From: Phycisphaeraceae bacterium
GTDB lineage: Bacteria; Planctomycetota; Phycisphaerae; Phycisphaerales; SM1A02
Assembly (NCBI GenBank): GCA_019636735.1
Contig: JAHBWY010000002.1
Coordinates: 248,001 to 312,000, forward strand
Length of the DNA stretch: 64,000 nt
Direction: 5' to 3'
The position numbers and the translations under genes were made by a program. Positions 17,001-26,540 of the stretch are shown here, one piece after another; position 1 is the first letter of the stretch, and the number at the start of each line of letters is the position of its first letter. The notes beneath the pieces were generated by a model. It was not told where the DNA came from, made no database searches, and worked only from the letters and a program-made list of their open reading frames with translations.

Positions 17001-19178
17001 ACTCAGAAGCTGGAACAACAGGCCAAGGAGCTTCGTGCGACTTCCGAGCGGGCGGAGGCGGCCAGTCGCTCCAAGAGCGAGTTCCTCGCCATGGTCAGCC
17101 ACGAGATTCGAACGCCGCTCAACGGAGTCATCGGCACGCTTGACTTGCTCGACCAATCCGCCACTTCGGAGCAACAGCGACGGTACATTCACCTCGGGCG
17201 ATACTCCGCCGTTTCACTGCTGTCAATCATCAACGACATCCTTGACTTCTCGAAGGTGGAGGCGGGTCGGCTGGAGCTCCATGAGATTCCCTTCGATCTG
17301 CACGCCATGGTGCACGATGCGGTCGGCATGGCCGCGATCCGGCAGAAGGAGCGCGGTTTGGATTGCTCCTGCGCGATCGGGTCGGAGGTGCCGCGCTTCG
17401 TCCATGCCGATCCCGATCGACTGCGCCAGGTCCTCCTGAATCTTCTCAGCAACGCAGTGAAATTCACTCCAAGGGGCAGCGTGTCGCTCCAGGTCGAACA
17501 CATCGGCCCTACAACGGACGGGGCCAGGGCAGTGGTCCGTTTCAGCGTGACCGACACCGGGATTGGGATTTCTCCCGAGGGCCAGAAGCGCCTCTTCCAG
17601 GCGTTCTCCCAGGCTGATGCCACGGCGTCGCGTCGATTTGGCGGCACGGGCCTCGGCCTGGCGATCTGCAAGCGCCTGGTGGAGCTGATGGGTGGCTCCA
17701 TCGGAGTCGACAGTGAGGAAGGCCGCGGCTCGACCTTCCACTTTGAAGTTCCGCTCACCACCACCGACCCGTGCCTCCCGATGACCAAGACTGTGACGGC
17801 GATCGGAGCCCTGGAGCGATCGGCGCTGGTGATCGGTGCACAGGGTCACATCCAGCACGATCACCTCGTTCGGACCGTCCGCGACCTTGGATACCGCATT
17901 GAAGAGCAGGCCGAAGTCTCCGAGGCGATCCGATGGCTGCAGGGTGTCACTGCCTCGGAGCGGCGTCCTGAAGTCATGGTGCTCGTCGACCGCCCGGGGG
18001 CGTCGCAGGGGCAGGCCATGGCCGACGCCCGACGACTCGACGCGATGTTCGCCCGGATCCCGTGGATCCTGATCCGATCCGATCGGGGGGGCGATGTGCC
18101 GCCTCTTCCAGCCTGCGCCGCAGTTCTCTCAACCCCGTTTCGGCGGTCGGCACTGCGGCGGGCCGTGACGACGGCAGTCGATTCGCGTCATGCGGTGGCC
18201 CGGACGGCGAGCCGCTCACTTCATCTGCTCCTCGTTGAGGACAACGAGATCAACCAGGTGGTTGCCCGTGAGCTCCTGGAGCAGATTGGACATCGGTGCG
18301 CGGTGGCCCCCAATGGACGGGCCGCCCTCGAGGCGATCGAGCGAGAGTCCTTCGACGCGGTGCTGATGGACTGTCAGATGCCCGAGATGGACGGGTTCGA
18401 GGCGACTCGCGAGATCCGCCGCCGGGAGGCGGAGCGATCCGGTGGCGCTGCTCCCGTCAGGAGGATTCCGATCATCGCCCTCACGGCGAATGCCGTCCGC
18501 GGAGATCGCGATCGCTGTCTCGACGCGGGCATGGACGACTTCATCACCAAGCCGATGGACCTGCAGCAGGTCACAGCGGCGCTCGACGCCTGTGTCGCGA
18601 ATTCACGCAACTTCCAGGAGGAATGCACCATGACGATTGATCCGACGCCGAACTCAACGGGGCCTGCGGGGAGCGCCTCGGCGCCGCGCGACGAAGTGCC
18701 CCGGCACCACACCGGGACCGGCCAGTGCCCCCTCGGCCATGGTCGCTCGCCCGATGCGCAGGCGCGTGGAACGGGCGACGAGGGATCAGGCATCGACCCA
18801 CTCGACGCAGCCACGCTCGTCCATCGCTGCATGGGCGATCTGACGCTCGTCGACGACCTCCTCGAGCGCTTCGAACGCCAGGCACGCGAGAGCCTCACGG
18901 CGATCGAACGCCTGGTGTCATCGGGCGAGGTGCGCGCCGCGGCGGAGCGATGCCATGCACTCAAGGGTGCTGCTGCGACCATGGCCGCCGATGGCGTCTC
19001 GTCAGCCGCCGAGCGCATTGAGAAGGCCGTCCTTTCTGGAGCGCTCCACGAGGCGACCCGCTCGCTGCACGAGCTCCATGAGGAGGTCGAACGATGCCTC
19101 GGCTTCCTTCCGGTGCTTCGCCCGCGCCTGGCGATGCATGTTCCGCGCGGCGAGACCAGGGGGAGCGAGAAGTCATGA
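14028..19178 (+). CDS. CHASE-PAS-GAF-PAS-PAS hybrid sensor histidine kinase with receiver and HPt domains
   Basis: A 1,716-residue inner-membrane hybrid kinase. Transmembrane helices near residues 43-64 and 345-365 bracket a periplasmic CHASE-type ligand-sensing domain (ends in FNLYLPIF and LAGWVCLRF). Then come PAS (about 405-515), a GAF-like domain (535-690), a degenerate PAS (715-830) and PAS (855-980). HisKA follows with phospho-acceptor His1025 in MVSHEIRTPLNG, then HATPase with DTGIGIS and GGTGLGLAICK. Next is a degenerate receiver lacking the acidic pair and the conserved Lys, a full receiver with Asp1448 in MDCQMPEMDG, and an HPt domain with His1643 in CHALKGAA. A complete intramolecular His-Asp-His relay is therefore possible. 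The stop overlaps the next start (ATGA), coupling it to the HD-GYP regulator. ATG 14064 is an alternative start. Confidence 0.9.
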   Translation: MPCDPQEHHHRAMAMASARTAIAEVELRLGVCGGHSRLLRASVVAAIVFSVCLISVVLITRSKFAVDSDRIAERHRLEQDQFRAMVEFTIGDRMREFEQALRAAQSYFDGSNGVDRAEWLRVVTAVRRSVDPSGVNAMLVITRIPEDQREALIATLLPREESAHVTQAPCSDGPHQFPEAWVVTHCEPEPVAHFMLGRDLSQCADRVDAMLEACDSNECRITGLIDLWGGVSTRGFNLYLPIFNTTVPPETIGDRRQALAGWVCLRFESERFLSDNAIKALDSVGQVWVHNGPEPSEDSLICHGDGAGAGPPADASVNWFSVPVAGRTWTVGTRLHAGQPSAVNQWLLPIGGVIFAALASGIAAMLIRTRARAVEIARRMTSELRRAVMESDRLNHELRLQSIALDTATILSETDADGRITAVNDLFCRVTGYSREELIGATHRLISSGRHSAEFWSSMFECLHRDGIWNGTICNRSKNGSLIWLKTAIVAIRDQHGRIVRFVSVRSDLTEQILAEESLAAALERACSSESELRMLLSIATGASRSLCKSEALHLALEALREATGCRSARVSRIGGDGTTGHPSLEVRSVDGSSNSLWTDAAWKLVDDSMGHGETSLDLRADPSETMWFRSESDGGADTDDGATGGPRPITAVRIPIRTGEVLQVVVELLWDGDFVPGERLTRMLEVAAGEIRRGLERIDAEQRVIESERFSRATVDALQAHVAILDERGTILAVNEAWRSFASANGSTGAFEGVNYLTVCRSAAGDSASKAIEAAEGVRMVLEGSRQSFSMEYDCHSPREQRWFMMRVARFPGDGAVRVVVSHENITEVRLAQERLAEQANALACAVEAARASEEQARAMIGGALDAAIAADENGVIISWNQHAEAAFGWTRDEAVGRNLTDTLIPERFHEGHRAGLARFCAQGGGRVIGRRVELVARCKDGREIPVEMSVAASRMANGRLMFCSFLRDISDRRAAEAARELHTQQLLDATQKLEQQAKELRATSERAEAASRSKSEFLAMVSHEIRTPLNGVIGTLDLLDQSATSEQQRRYIHLGRYSAVSLLSIINDILDFSKVEAGRLELHEIPFDLHAMVHDAVGMAAIRQKERGLDCSCAIGSEVPRFVHADPDRLRQVLLNLLSNAVKFTPRGSVSLQVEHIGPTTDGARAVVRFSVTDTGIGISPEGQKRLFQAFSQADATASRRFGGTGLGLAICKRLVELMGGSIGVDSEEGRGSTFHFEVPLTTTDPCLPMTKTVTAIGALERSALVIGAQGHIQHDHLVRTVRDLGYRIEEQAEVSEAIRWLQGVTASERRPEVMVLVDRPGASQGQAMADARRLDAMFARIPWILIRSDRGGDVPPLPACAAVLSTPFRRSALRRAVTTAVDSRHAVARTASRSLHLLLVEDNEINQVVARELLEQIGHRCAVAPNGRAALEAIERESFDAVLMDCQMPEMDGFEATREIRRREAERSGGAAPVRRIPIIALTANAVRGDRDRCLDAGMDDFITKPMDLQQVTAALDACVANSRNFQEECTMTIDPTPNSTGPAGSASAPRDEVPRHHTGTGQCPLGHGRSPDAQARGTGDEGSGIDPLDAATLVHRCMGDLTLVDDLLERFERQARESLTAIERLVSSGEVRAAAERCHALKGAAATMAADGVSSAAERIEKAVLSGALHEATRSLHELHEEVERCLGFLPVLRPRLAMHVPRGETRGSEKS

Positions 19179-20248
19179 ATGTGCTTGTCGTCGATGACTC
19201 GGAGATCTTCCGCACCCTGATTGGACGCACGCTCGAGAGCGCGGGGTTCCGCGTGCACACGGCGTCCGACGGCGTGGAGGCGATGAGGTGGATCGAAGAG
19301 GGAAGGGCGCGCCTGGTCGTCACCGACTGGGAGATGCCGCGGATGGGGGGGCTGGAGCTCTGCCACGCCGTGCGCGGATCAGACCTCCCGGCGTATGTCT
19401 TCATCCTGCTGGTCACGGCACACCACACGCCGGCCGAGCGCGTGCAGGGGCTCGCGGCGGGCGCCGATGACCTCATTGCCAAGCCGTTCGAACCTGCCGA
19501 GCTGATCGAGCGCGTGCGCATCGGAGAGCGGATCCTCGGACTCGAGACCCGCGATGTGGCGATCTTCGCGCTCGCCAAGCTCGCCGAGTCTCGCGATCCG
19601 GAGACGGGGGCGCACCTTGAACGAGTGCAGCTCTACTCGCGAGCGCTCGCGCGGAGGCTTGCGGCGCGTGAGAAGTACCGCGATCGGATCGATGCGGAGT
19701 TCATCCGCCTGATCTTCCAGACGAGCCCGCTGCATGACATCGGCAAGGTCGGCATCCCTGACTCGGTGCTGCTCAAGCCCGACCGGCTCAACCAGTCGGA
19801 GTTCGAGATCATGAAGACGCATGCGGCGATCGGGGCGGAGACGCTCGATGCCGCTCTCGAGCGCTACCCCGATGCCGGCTTTCTTCGCATGGCCCGCGAT
19901 ATCGCTGCCAGCCATCACGAGTGGTGGAATGGCCAGGGATACCCGCTTGGTCTTCACGGCGAGGACATCCCCCTTTCCGGCAGGATCGTGGCCGTGGCTG
20001 ATGTCTACGACGCCCTGACCTCCAAGCGCATCTACAAGGGCGCGTTCACTCACAGCGTCGCACGCGATCTGATCGTGAAGGAGTCGGGCTCCCACTTCGA
20101 TCCCGAGGTGGTCGCGGCGTTCCTCGACCGGGAGGAGGAGTTCATCGAGATCCACAACCTGTATGACGACACCATCCAGGCGTCGAAACTGACCCTGGCG
20201 CCGCTGCCTCCGCCGGGCCTGGCGCCGGCACCCGTGAAGATCGCGTGA
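19175..20248 (+). CDS. Response regulator with HD-GYP output (c-di-GMP phosphodiesterase)
   Basis: A 357-residue two-domain regulator. The receiver (residues 1-118) has the acidic pair in VVDDSE, phospho-acceptor Asp51 in TDWEMPRMGG and Lys103 in AKPF. The HD-GYP domain (about 125-330) has H187-D188 in SPLHDIGKVGIPD and HHEWWNGQGYPLGL with G255-Y256-P257, so it is predicted to degrade cyclic-di-GMP under receiver control. The ATG overlaps the kinase stop by 4 bp and has a GGGGGAG Shine-Dalgarno, so it is translationally coupled to the hybrid kinase and probably receives phosphate from that kinase's HPt domain. The C-terminus is a proline-rich tail of about 20 residues. Confidence 0.92.
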   Translation: MNVLVVDDSEIFRTLIGRTLESAGFRVHTASDGVEAMRWIEEGRARLVVTDWEMPRMGGLELCHAVRGSDLPAYVFILLVTAHHTPAERVQGLAAGADDLIAKPFEPAELIERVRIGERILGLETRDVAIFALAKLAESRDPETGAHLERVQLYSRALARRLAAREKYRDRIDAEFIRLIFQTSPLHDIGKVGIPDSVLLKPDRLNQSEFEIMKTHAAIGAETLDAALERYPDAGFLRMARDIAASHHEWWNGQGYPLGLHGEDIPLSGRIVAVADVYDALTSKRIYKGAFTHSVARDLIVKESGSHFDPEVVAAFLDREEEFIEIHNLYDDTIQASKLTLAPLPPPGLAPAPVKIA

Positions 20249-20419
20249 GCGGGCGGGGGCCGAGGCGTCATGCCATCGCCGCTGGTGGCCGTGCGCCGCG
20301 CGGGCTGGGTGTCGGCGAGGCGGCACGGCACAGCTCCGAGCCCCGCCAGCGAAGGTCGCCACCCGCCACGGGCCTCCGCGTCACGACCACCAAGCTCGAT
20401 CCCGCCATGGACATGCGGA

Positions 20420-22501
20420 CTACTCCTCGCTCTCGCGCAGCTTCGCGAGCACGCTGAAGTCTTCCAGCGTTGTGGTGTCCTGGGCCGAGTCGCGGCCCGC
20501 GGCGACATCTCGGAGCAGGCGCCGCATGATCTTGCCGGAGCGCGTCTTGGGGAGCGCATTGGTGAAGCGGATCATGTCCGGTCGGGCGATGGCACCAATC
20601 TCCTGGACCACATGGTCCTGCAGCGCCTTGCGCAGCGCGTCGTTGGCTCGCTCCTGCCACCCCGGTGCGAGTGTCACGAACGCCGCGATGCCGGTGCCCT
20701 TTATCTCGTGAGGCATGCCGACGACGGCCGCCTCCACGACCGCGTCGTGTGCGACCAGGGCGGACTCCACTTCCATCGTGCCCAGCCGATGGCCGGAGAC
20801 ATTGATCACATCGTCGATGCGACCCATGATCCAGAAGTACCCACGCGCGTCCCGCCGAGCGCCGTCGCCTGCGAGGTACATGCCCGGCACTCGGCTCCAA
20901 TAGGTCTCCCTGTAGCGCTGCGGGTCTCCGTGAATGCCGCGCAGCATTCCGGGCCACGGCTTGCGGACGACAAGCAGCCCCCCTCGATTCGGCGGAAGCT
21001 CGCGACCCTGTTCATCGACGACCGCGGCATCGATGCCGAAGCAGGGCAGCGTGCAGCTTCCCGGGACGAGCGGTGTGCATCCCGGCAGCGGCGTGATCAT
21101 GTGGCCGCCTGTCTCCGTCTGCCAGAAGGTGTCGACGACCGGGCAGCGATCACTCCCGATCTTCCCGCGATACCACATCCACGCTTCCGGGTTGATCGGC
21201 TCGCCCACGGTCCCGAGGATGCGCAGCGAGGAGAGATCATGCCTGGCCGGATGTTCGTCGCCCCACTTCATGAAGGCGCGGATGGCCGTCGGCGCCGTGT
21301 AGAAGTGCGTGACGCGATGGCGCTCCACGATCTCCCAGAAGCGGTCTTCCTTCGGGTGGTTCGGAGCGCCCTCGTACATGAGCGTGGGCACGCGATTGGG
21401 CAGGAGCCCGTAGATCACATAGCTGTGGCCGGTGATCCACCCGATGTCGGCGGTACACCAGTAGACCTCGTCGCTTCCGGGGTGGAGATTGAATGTCATC
21501 TTCGCCGTGAAGGCGGTGTAGATCATGTAGCCGCCGGTGGTGTGGCGAATGCCCTTGGGCTTGCCGGTCGACCCGCTCGTGTAGAGCAGGAAGAGCAGCT
21601 CTTCAGAGTCCATCGCCTCGCAGGGGCACGCATCACCCGCCCCTTGCATGAGCTCATGCCACCAGTGATCGCGGCCGTGGGTCCACTGGATGGGATTGGC
21701 GCATCGCCTGAAGACGACCACATGCCGAACCTCGGGGAGTTGCTCGCAGGCGCGATCGACATTGTCCTTGAGCGGCACCAGCGAGCCGCGGCGATGGCCG
21801 CCGTCGCAGGTCACGATGAGCGTGCTTCCGGCGTCACGCACGCGATCGACGATGGCGCTGGCGGCGAATCCGCCGAAGATGACCGAGTGCGCCGCGCCGA
21901 TCCGAGCGCAGGCGAGCATCGCGATCGCAAGTTCCGGCACCATGCCCATGTAGAGCGTGACAACATCGCCGCGCTTCACACCGAGGCTCTTGAGCACATT
22001 CCCGAATCGGCTCACCTCGTGCTGCAACTCGCGATAGGTGAGGGTCCGAATCTGAGGCCCCACAGCGCGTGCATCGCCGCGCCCCGCGCCACCAGATCCT
22101 GCACCGACGGGTTCGCCCTCCCAGATGATGGCGACTTCATTGCCGTGGCCCTCGTTCACCTGTCGGTCGACGCAGTTGAAGCAGACATTGGTGGTGCCGC
22201 CGACGAACCACCGGGCGAAGGGAAGATCCCACTCGAGCACCTTTGACCAGCGCTTGAACCAGTGGAATCCTCCGGCAACTTCAGCCCAGAAGCCCTCCGG
22301 ATCGCGGATCGAGCGCTCGTACATCGCCCGGTAGCTCGCCATGTCGGGGACATGCAGCGAGCCGAGCCGCGAGGCGAGGTCCGAGGGCGGATTGAAGATG
22401 CGCTCCTCGGTCAGGATCGACTCGATGCCCGCGGCGTTCGAACCGGAGCCCGCAGAACCACGCGCAGCGCTTGACGACGAATGCCCACTCCTCTGCTCCA
22501 T
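20420..22501 (-). CDS. acs: Acetyl-CoA synthetase (AMP-forming)
   Basis: A 693-residue ANL-superfamily enzyme that activates acetate with ATP and CoA to acetyl-CoA through acetyl-AMP. Core motifs are [12 protein letters not shown] (phosphate-binding loop), [22 protein letters not shown] and the C-terminal catalytic Lys657 in [15 protein letters not shown], the residue acetylated in the regulated enzyme. The N-terminus carries about 30 extra low-complexity residues before the conserved region that begins near FNPP. A GGAGG Shine-Dalgarno lies 8 nt before the ATG, with TAGATT further upstream as a possible -10. Neighbouring genes are unrelated. The 171 bp between its stop and the HD-GYP regulator shows no clear terminator. 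Confidence 0.95.
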   Translation of the reverse strand: MEQRSGHSSSSAARGSAGSGSNAAGIESILTEERIFNPPSDLASRLGSLHVPDMASYRAMYERSIRDPEGFWAEVAGGFHWFKRWSKVLEWDLPFARWFVGGTTNVCFNCVDRQVNEGHGNEVAIIWEGEPVGAGSGGAGRGDARAVGPQIRTLTYRELQHEVSRFGNVLKSLGVKRGDVVTLYMGMVPELAIAMLACARIGAAHSVIFGGFAASAIVDRVRDAGSTLIVTCDGGHRRGSLVPLKDNVDRACEQLPEVRHVVVFRRCANPIQWTHGRDHWWHELMQGAGDACPCEAMDSEELLFLLYTSGSTGKPKGIRHTTGGYMIYTAFTAKMTFNLHPGSDEVYWCTADIGWITGHSYVIYGLLPNRVPTLMYEGAPNHPKEDRFWEIVERHRVTHFYTAPTAIRAFMKWGDEHPARHDLSSLRILGTVGEPINPEAWMWYRGKIGSDRCPVVDTFWQTETGGHMITPLPGCTPLVPGSCTLPCFGIDAAVVDEQGRELPPNRGGLLVVRKPWPGMLRGIHGDPQRYRETYWSRVPGMYLAGDGARRDARGYFWIMGRIDDVINVSGHRLGTMEVESALVAHDAVVEAAVVGMPHEIKGTGIAAFVTLAPGWQERANDALRKALQDHVVQEIGAIARPDMIRFTNALPKTRSGKIMRRLLRDVAAGRDSAQDTTTLEDFSVLAKLRESEE

Positions 22502-22736
22502 GGCGAAGACCTCCAGAGCGGCAATCTAGCACTCGGGCCCTGTGGACCTCCACGCGCGGGGTGGTGAAAGAGGGCGGGGGGCTCGATGTGGCGCCGCCGC
22601 CAGTCCGGGCGTTGCAGGGCAGGGCCCGAGACCGATCATCAGCGGGCAGGTCGCACGAGCGCGCTTCGAGGCGATGATCCCAAGGCAGGCACTCCCGATC
22701 GATTCGGATCGTCGTCGTTCTTCTCGAGGAACGAAC
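22502..22736. other. Intergenic region between acs and alaS
   Basis: 235 bp between the alaS stop and the acs start on the same strand. Apart from the acs leader (TAGATT and GGAGG near the acs end), no gene, repeat or convincing terminator is visible. Confidence 0.5.
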
Positions 22737-25616
22737 CTACGCGGTGAACTTCGCCGCGTGCGCCTGCGCCGCAGCGAGCGCTTCACCGGCGCGCCCGGGG
22801 TCCTTGCCGCCAGCCTGCGCTGAATCGGGGCGTCCACCGCCCGAACCACCGCAGGCCTGCGCTGCGACACGCACCCAGTCGCCCGCCTTCAGGCCCGCCT
22901 CGACCAGCGGCGGCGGGACATGCGCGACAATGGTCACTCGGCCGGCGGCGTGATCGGCGGAGATCAACAGAACGGCCGACTGGGTTCGCTTTGCGCGAAT
23001 GGCATCGAGCGCCGCGAGCAGGGGGTCGCGGCCAGCGCCATCGATCCGCGCCACGATCGCCTTGCCGCCGCCCATCGCGGCAATCTCTCGCGCCCGCTCG
23101 ACGATCTGGCCGAGGTTCGCGCCTTCGCTCTCCTTGCGCCACGCCTTCACGCGCTCGCGCTGAGCAACAAGCAGCGGCTCAAGGCGCTGACGAGCGAGAA
23201 CGCCCGTCGGCAGATCCTTGAGCATCTCGCCGATCTCGTCGACCTCCTCGGCGAGCGCCTGACCGTCGAGCTTCTTCGCGCCTTCCAATCGCTCCGCAAG
23301 ATTCGCGGCCGTGGCCACCGCCGCCTGCGCCGGAGCGCCCGCGAGCGCCGTGATCCGGCGCACACCCGCAGACACCGCGGACTCCGAGAGGATGACGAGC
23401 CTCATCGCTTCGGAGGTGGTGGCCAGATGAGTGCCGCCGCAGAACTCGATGCTATGGTCAATCCAGCGCGCATCATCGGGATGACGAATGAGCTCCTCCA
23501 CCGTCACGCCCACGCTGACCACGCGCACGGGGTCTGGATAGCGCTCGCCAAAGACGGCCCGCACACCGCGAATGCGCTTCGCCTCGTCGAGCGGGACGAT
23601 CGCGGCATGCACACGCGAGTCAGCGGCAATCGCGTCATTGACCAGTTCCTCGATCCGCGCCAGCTCGTCGATCTTGACCGACCGATGGAAGGAGAAGTCG
23701 AAGCGGAGCCGATCGTCGGCGACGAGTGAGCCGCGCTGCTGGACCTCGTCGCCCAGCACACTGCGCAGCGCATGGTTCAGGAGATGCGTCCCCGTGTGAT
23801 GCCCGCGAATGAGCTGGCGTCGGCCTCGTTCCACCGAGAGCAGGCCGTTGTCGCCACGGCGAACCTGGCCGGAGGCGACATGACCGATATGCAGCACGAA
23901 GCCGCCCAAGGCGCGGGTCTCGTCGACCTCGAAGCGCTGGTCGCGACCGCTGTCATCGCCATGCCGGCGCGAAACGATGAAAGTGCCGCGATCACCAATC
24001 TGCCCGCCGCTCTCCGAGTAGCAGGAGGTCTTGTGAAAGATGATGGCGACGCGCGTGCCGACATCGGCGTGCTCGTCGAAGTTGCGACCATTCCAGATCG
24101 CGGCCACTTCGGTGCGGACATCATGGCCCGGGTACTTCTCCGAGTCGTTCGTCGGATGCACGCCCATGTGCGCGAGACCGGCGATCGCGTCGGGGGTCAG
24201 GAGCTGCATCTGATCACCGGCGCCCTCGGCGGCATCTCGACTCGTCTGCTTCGCGCGCTCCATGAGCGCTTCGTACCCCGCGAGATCGACCTCGAGCCCG
24301 CGCTCCTCGGCCATGACGCGGGTCAGATCGATCGGGAATCCGAAGGTGTCATGCAGTCGGAAGGCATCCTCGGCGGCAATACGGGGCGGAGCCACGGCGA
24401 CGGTTCCTGAGCCGTCACCGCCTGAGGCCAGCGTTGCTTCGCGCGAGCGACCGGCCGCCTCGTTGAAGAGCGCCAGTCCGCGCTCGAGCGTTCGACCGAA
24501 TGCGCTCTCCTCCTCGCGAATGATCTCCTGCACGCGCGGAAGCTTCTCGCGCATCTCGGGGAAGACTCCGCCGAGCGACTCCGCGACCGCCGGCGCCATC
24601 TGCCAGAGGAAGGGCTCGCGCACGCCGAGCGTCTGGTGCCCCATGCGGACGGCGCGTCGAAGAATGCGGCGCAGCACATAGTTTCGACCTTCGTTGCCTG
24701 GCGCAGCGCCATCGGCAATCGCCGCCGTGAGGCAGCGCGCGTGGTCGGCGATGACGCGGTAGGCGACATCGATCGGATCACTCAGCTTCTCGACATTCCC
24801 GTCGTAGGCGCGGGCACCCGTGACCTCGCGAATGCGCGCGAAGATCGGAGTCCAGAGGTCCGTGTCGTAGTTCGATCGCTTGCCTTGGAGAACGCTCGTC
24901 AAGCGTTCGAAGCCCATGCCGGTGTCGACATGGCGCGCCGGCAGTGGTCGCAAGGTGCCGTCGACTTCGCGATTGAACTGAATGAAGACCAGGTTCCAGA
25001 TCTCGAGCACATCGGGATCGCCCTTGTTCACCCGGTCGGCTGCGTCACGCCCGCCGATGCGATCGAAGTGAATCTCGCTGCACGGGCCGCACGGGCCGCT
25101 CTCGCCCATCTCCCAGAAATTGTCTCGCATCAGCCCGGGCAGCACGCGCTCCGCAGGCAGCACGCGTCGCCAGAGAGCGCGCGCCTCGGTGTCAGGGTCG
25201 AGACCCGCCTTCGAATCGCCAGCGAAGTAGGTCGCGTAGAGACGATCTGCGGGCAGCCCGTAGATCGAGGTCAGCAGCTCCCACGCCCACTCGATCGCCT
25301 CGGCCTTGAAGTAGTCGCCAAAGCTCCAGTTGCCGAGCATCTCGAAAAAGGTGTGGTGATAGGTGTCGCGGCCGACATCTTCGAGGTCGTTGTGCTTGCC
25401 CCCGGCTCGGATGCACTTCTGCGTATCGACCGCACGCTGGTAGGGGCGCGTGCCGCGGCCAAGGAAGACATCCTTGAATTGGTTCATGCCCGCGTTGGTG
25501 AAGAGCAGGGTGGGGTCGTCGTGAGGCACCACCGCGCTCGACGGCACCACCGTGTGGCCCGCTCGTTGTTCAAAGAAGTCGAGAAAGATCTGGCGAATGT
25601 CCGCAGCCGAACGCAT
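22737..25616 (-). CDS. alaS: Alanine-tRNA ligase
   Basis: A 959-residue class II aminoacyl-tRNA synthetase that charges tRNA-Ala. The catalytic core begins IRQIFLDFFEQRAGHTVVPSSA and contains TNAGMNQFKDVFLG. The editing domain shows the zinc/editing ligands H607 and H611 in HHTGTHLLNHALR, and C726 and H730 in FCGGTHLATT. The C-Ala region ends in a Gly-rich CGGSGGGRPDSAQAGG segment typical of the family, followed by a short Ala-rich tail. Length is slightly above the usual 870-900, because of insertions near residues 395-410 and in the editing domain. It is divergent from tpiA with only 47 bp between starts; TACGAT lies 9 nt before the ATG. Confidence 0.96.
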   Translation of the reverse strand: MRSAADIRQIFLDFFEQRAGHTVVPSSAVVPHDDPTLLFTNAGMNQFKDVFLGRGTRPYQRAVDTQKCIRAGGKHNDLEDVGRDTYHHTFFEMLGNWSFGDYFKAEAIEWAWELLTSIYGLPADRLYATYFAGDSKAGLDPDTEARALWRRVLPAERVLPGLMRDNFWEMGESGPCGPCSEIHFDRIGGRDAADRVNKGDPDVLEIWNLVFIQFNREVDGTLRPLPARHVDTGMGFERLTSVLQGKRSNYDTDLWTPIFARIREVTGARAYDGNVEKLSDPIDVAYRVIADHARCLTAAIADGAAPGNEGRNYVLRRILRRAVRMGHQTLGVREPFLWQMAPAVAESLGGVFPEMREKLPRVQEIIREEESAFGRTLERGLALFNEAAGRSREATLASGGDGSGTVAVAPPRIAAEDAFRLHDTFGFPIDLTRVMAEERGLEVDLAGYEALMERAKQTSRDAAEGAGDQMQLLTPDAIAGLAHMGVHPTNDSEKYPGHDVRTEVAAIWNGRNFDEHADVGTRVAIIFHKTSCYSESGGQIGDRGTFIVSRRHGDDSGRDQRFEVDETRALGGFVLHIGHVASGQVRRGDNGLLSVERGRRQLIRGHHTGTHLLNHALRSVLGDEVQQRGSLVADDRLRFDFSFHRSVKIDELARIEELVNDAIAADSRVHAAIVPLDEAKRIRGVRAVFGERYPDPVRVVSVGVTVEELIRHPDDARWIDHSIEFCGGTHLATTSEAMRLVILSESAVSAGVRRITALAGAPAQAAVATAANLAERLEGAKKLDGQALAEEVDEIGEMLKDLPTGVLARQRLEPLLVAQRERVKAWRKESEGANLGQIVERAREIAAMGGGKAIVARIDGAGRDPLLAALDAIRAKRTQSAVLLISADHAAGRVTIVAHVPPPLVEAGLKAGDWVRVAAQACGGSGGGRPDSAQAGGKDPGRAGEALAAAQAHAAKFTA

Positions 25617-25625
25617 GGGCCGTGG

Positions 25626-25655
25626 ATCGTACGGTCTGACGCCGTCGGCTACCCT
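25626..25655. promoter_or_regulatory. Divergent TACNNT boxes for alaS and tpiA
   Basis: TACGAT on the minus strand (25626-25631) lies 9 nt before the alaS ATG. TACCCT on the plus strand (25650-25655) lies 8 nt before the tpiA ATG. Neither gene has a Shine-Dalgarno, and both would be leaderless or nearly so. No -35 consensus stands out. Confidence 0.35.
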
Positions 25656-25663
25656 CTGCGGTC

Positions 25664-26503
25664 ATGGTCCCGGCGAGACGGCCCTTCGTGGGCGGCAACT
25701 GGAAGATGAACACACTTCGCGCCTCGGCAGTGGAGTTGGCGCAGGCGATTCGGCGCGCGTGCGACGCGCCGCTGCCGGCGCCCGGCGGCGCCACCGAGGG
25801 TGCGGCGCGGTGCGCGAACGGGCCCGAGCGCGCGGAGGTGGTGCTCTTTCCCCCAGTTCCCTACTTGCGGGATGTCGCGGGAGTCCTTGCTGGCAGCGCG
25901 ATCGGCGTCGGCGCCCAGGACCTGTCCGCCGAAGAGCGGGGGGCGTTCACGGGGCAGGTCAGCGCCGAGATGATTCGCGACAGTGGCGGCGAATGGGTGA
26001 TTATTGGACACTCTGAGCGACGCCACGGGGCTGGCGAAAGCGACGAACTCTGCGGCCGAAAGCTGACTCGGGCGCTCGGCTCCGAGCTCCGGACCATCTT
26101 TTGCGTGGGGGAAACCTGGGAAGAGCGGAGCGCCGGCAAGGCTCATGAGGTCAATCGCCGCCAGCTAGAGGCAGGCTTTCGCGAGGTCGGCGCGGAGCGG
26201 CTCGGCGAGGTGGTCGTCGCCTATGAGCCCGTCTGGGCGATTGGAACGGGCAAGACCGCATCGGCGTCGGACGCCCAGGAGGCCCATCGCTCGATTCGGG
26301 AGTGGCTTGCGAACCGCTATGATCTCCGATCCGCCAGCGGGGTGAGGATCCTCTATGGCGGCTCGGTCAATGCGGCGAATGCGGCGGCCCTCTTTTCGGA
26401 AGAGGACATCGATGGCGGCCTCATCGGAGGCGCCAGCCTGAAGGCCGCCGACTTTCTGGCGATCGTGGCGGCCTGCGGCGCCACCGCGAAGGTCGAGCGT
26501 TGA
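25664..26503 (+). CDS. tpiA: Triosephosphate isomerase
   Basis: A 279-residue TIM-barrel enzyme that interconverts dihydroxyacetone phosphate and glyceraldehyde-3-phosphate. Catalytic residues are all present: Lys14 in GGNWKMN, His116 in IIGHSERR and Glu188 in VAYEPVWAIGTG; the phosphate-binding YGGSVNAAN and GGASL motifs follow. It is about 25 residues longer than typical bacterial TpiA because of a Pro/Gly/Ala-rich insertion after the first helix (about residues 34-52). It starts a rightward run with secG, yicC, a phosphotransferase and a PDZ protein; tpiA-secG linkage is common in bacteria. The start lies 8 nt after a TACCCT box. Confidence 0.96.
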   Translation: MVPARRPFVGGNWKMNTLRASAVELAQAIRRACDAPLPAPGGATEGAARCANGPERAEVVLFPPVPYLRDVAGVLAGSAIGVGAQDLSAEERGAFTGQVSAEMIRDSGGEWVIIGHSERRHGAGESDELCGRKLTRALGSELRTIFCVGETWEERSAGKAHEVNRRQLEAGFREVGAERLGEVVVAYEPVWAIGTGKTASASDAQEAHRSIREWLANRYDLRSASGVRILYGGSVNAANAAALFSEEDIDGGLIGGASLKAADFLAIVAACGATAKVER

Positions 26504-26540
26504 TCGAGAACAGCTCCTGACGGGACACTACGAGAAACCC

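Noticed and set aside
20270..22246. A 658-codon open frame opposite acs
   Set aside because: The minus-strand translation is an unmistakable acetyl-CoA synthetase; the plus frame is a shadow without domain signals.
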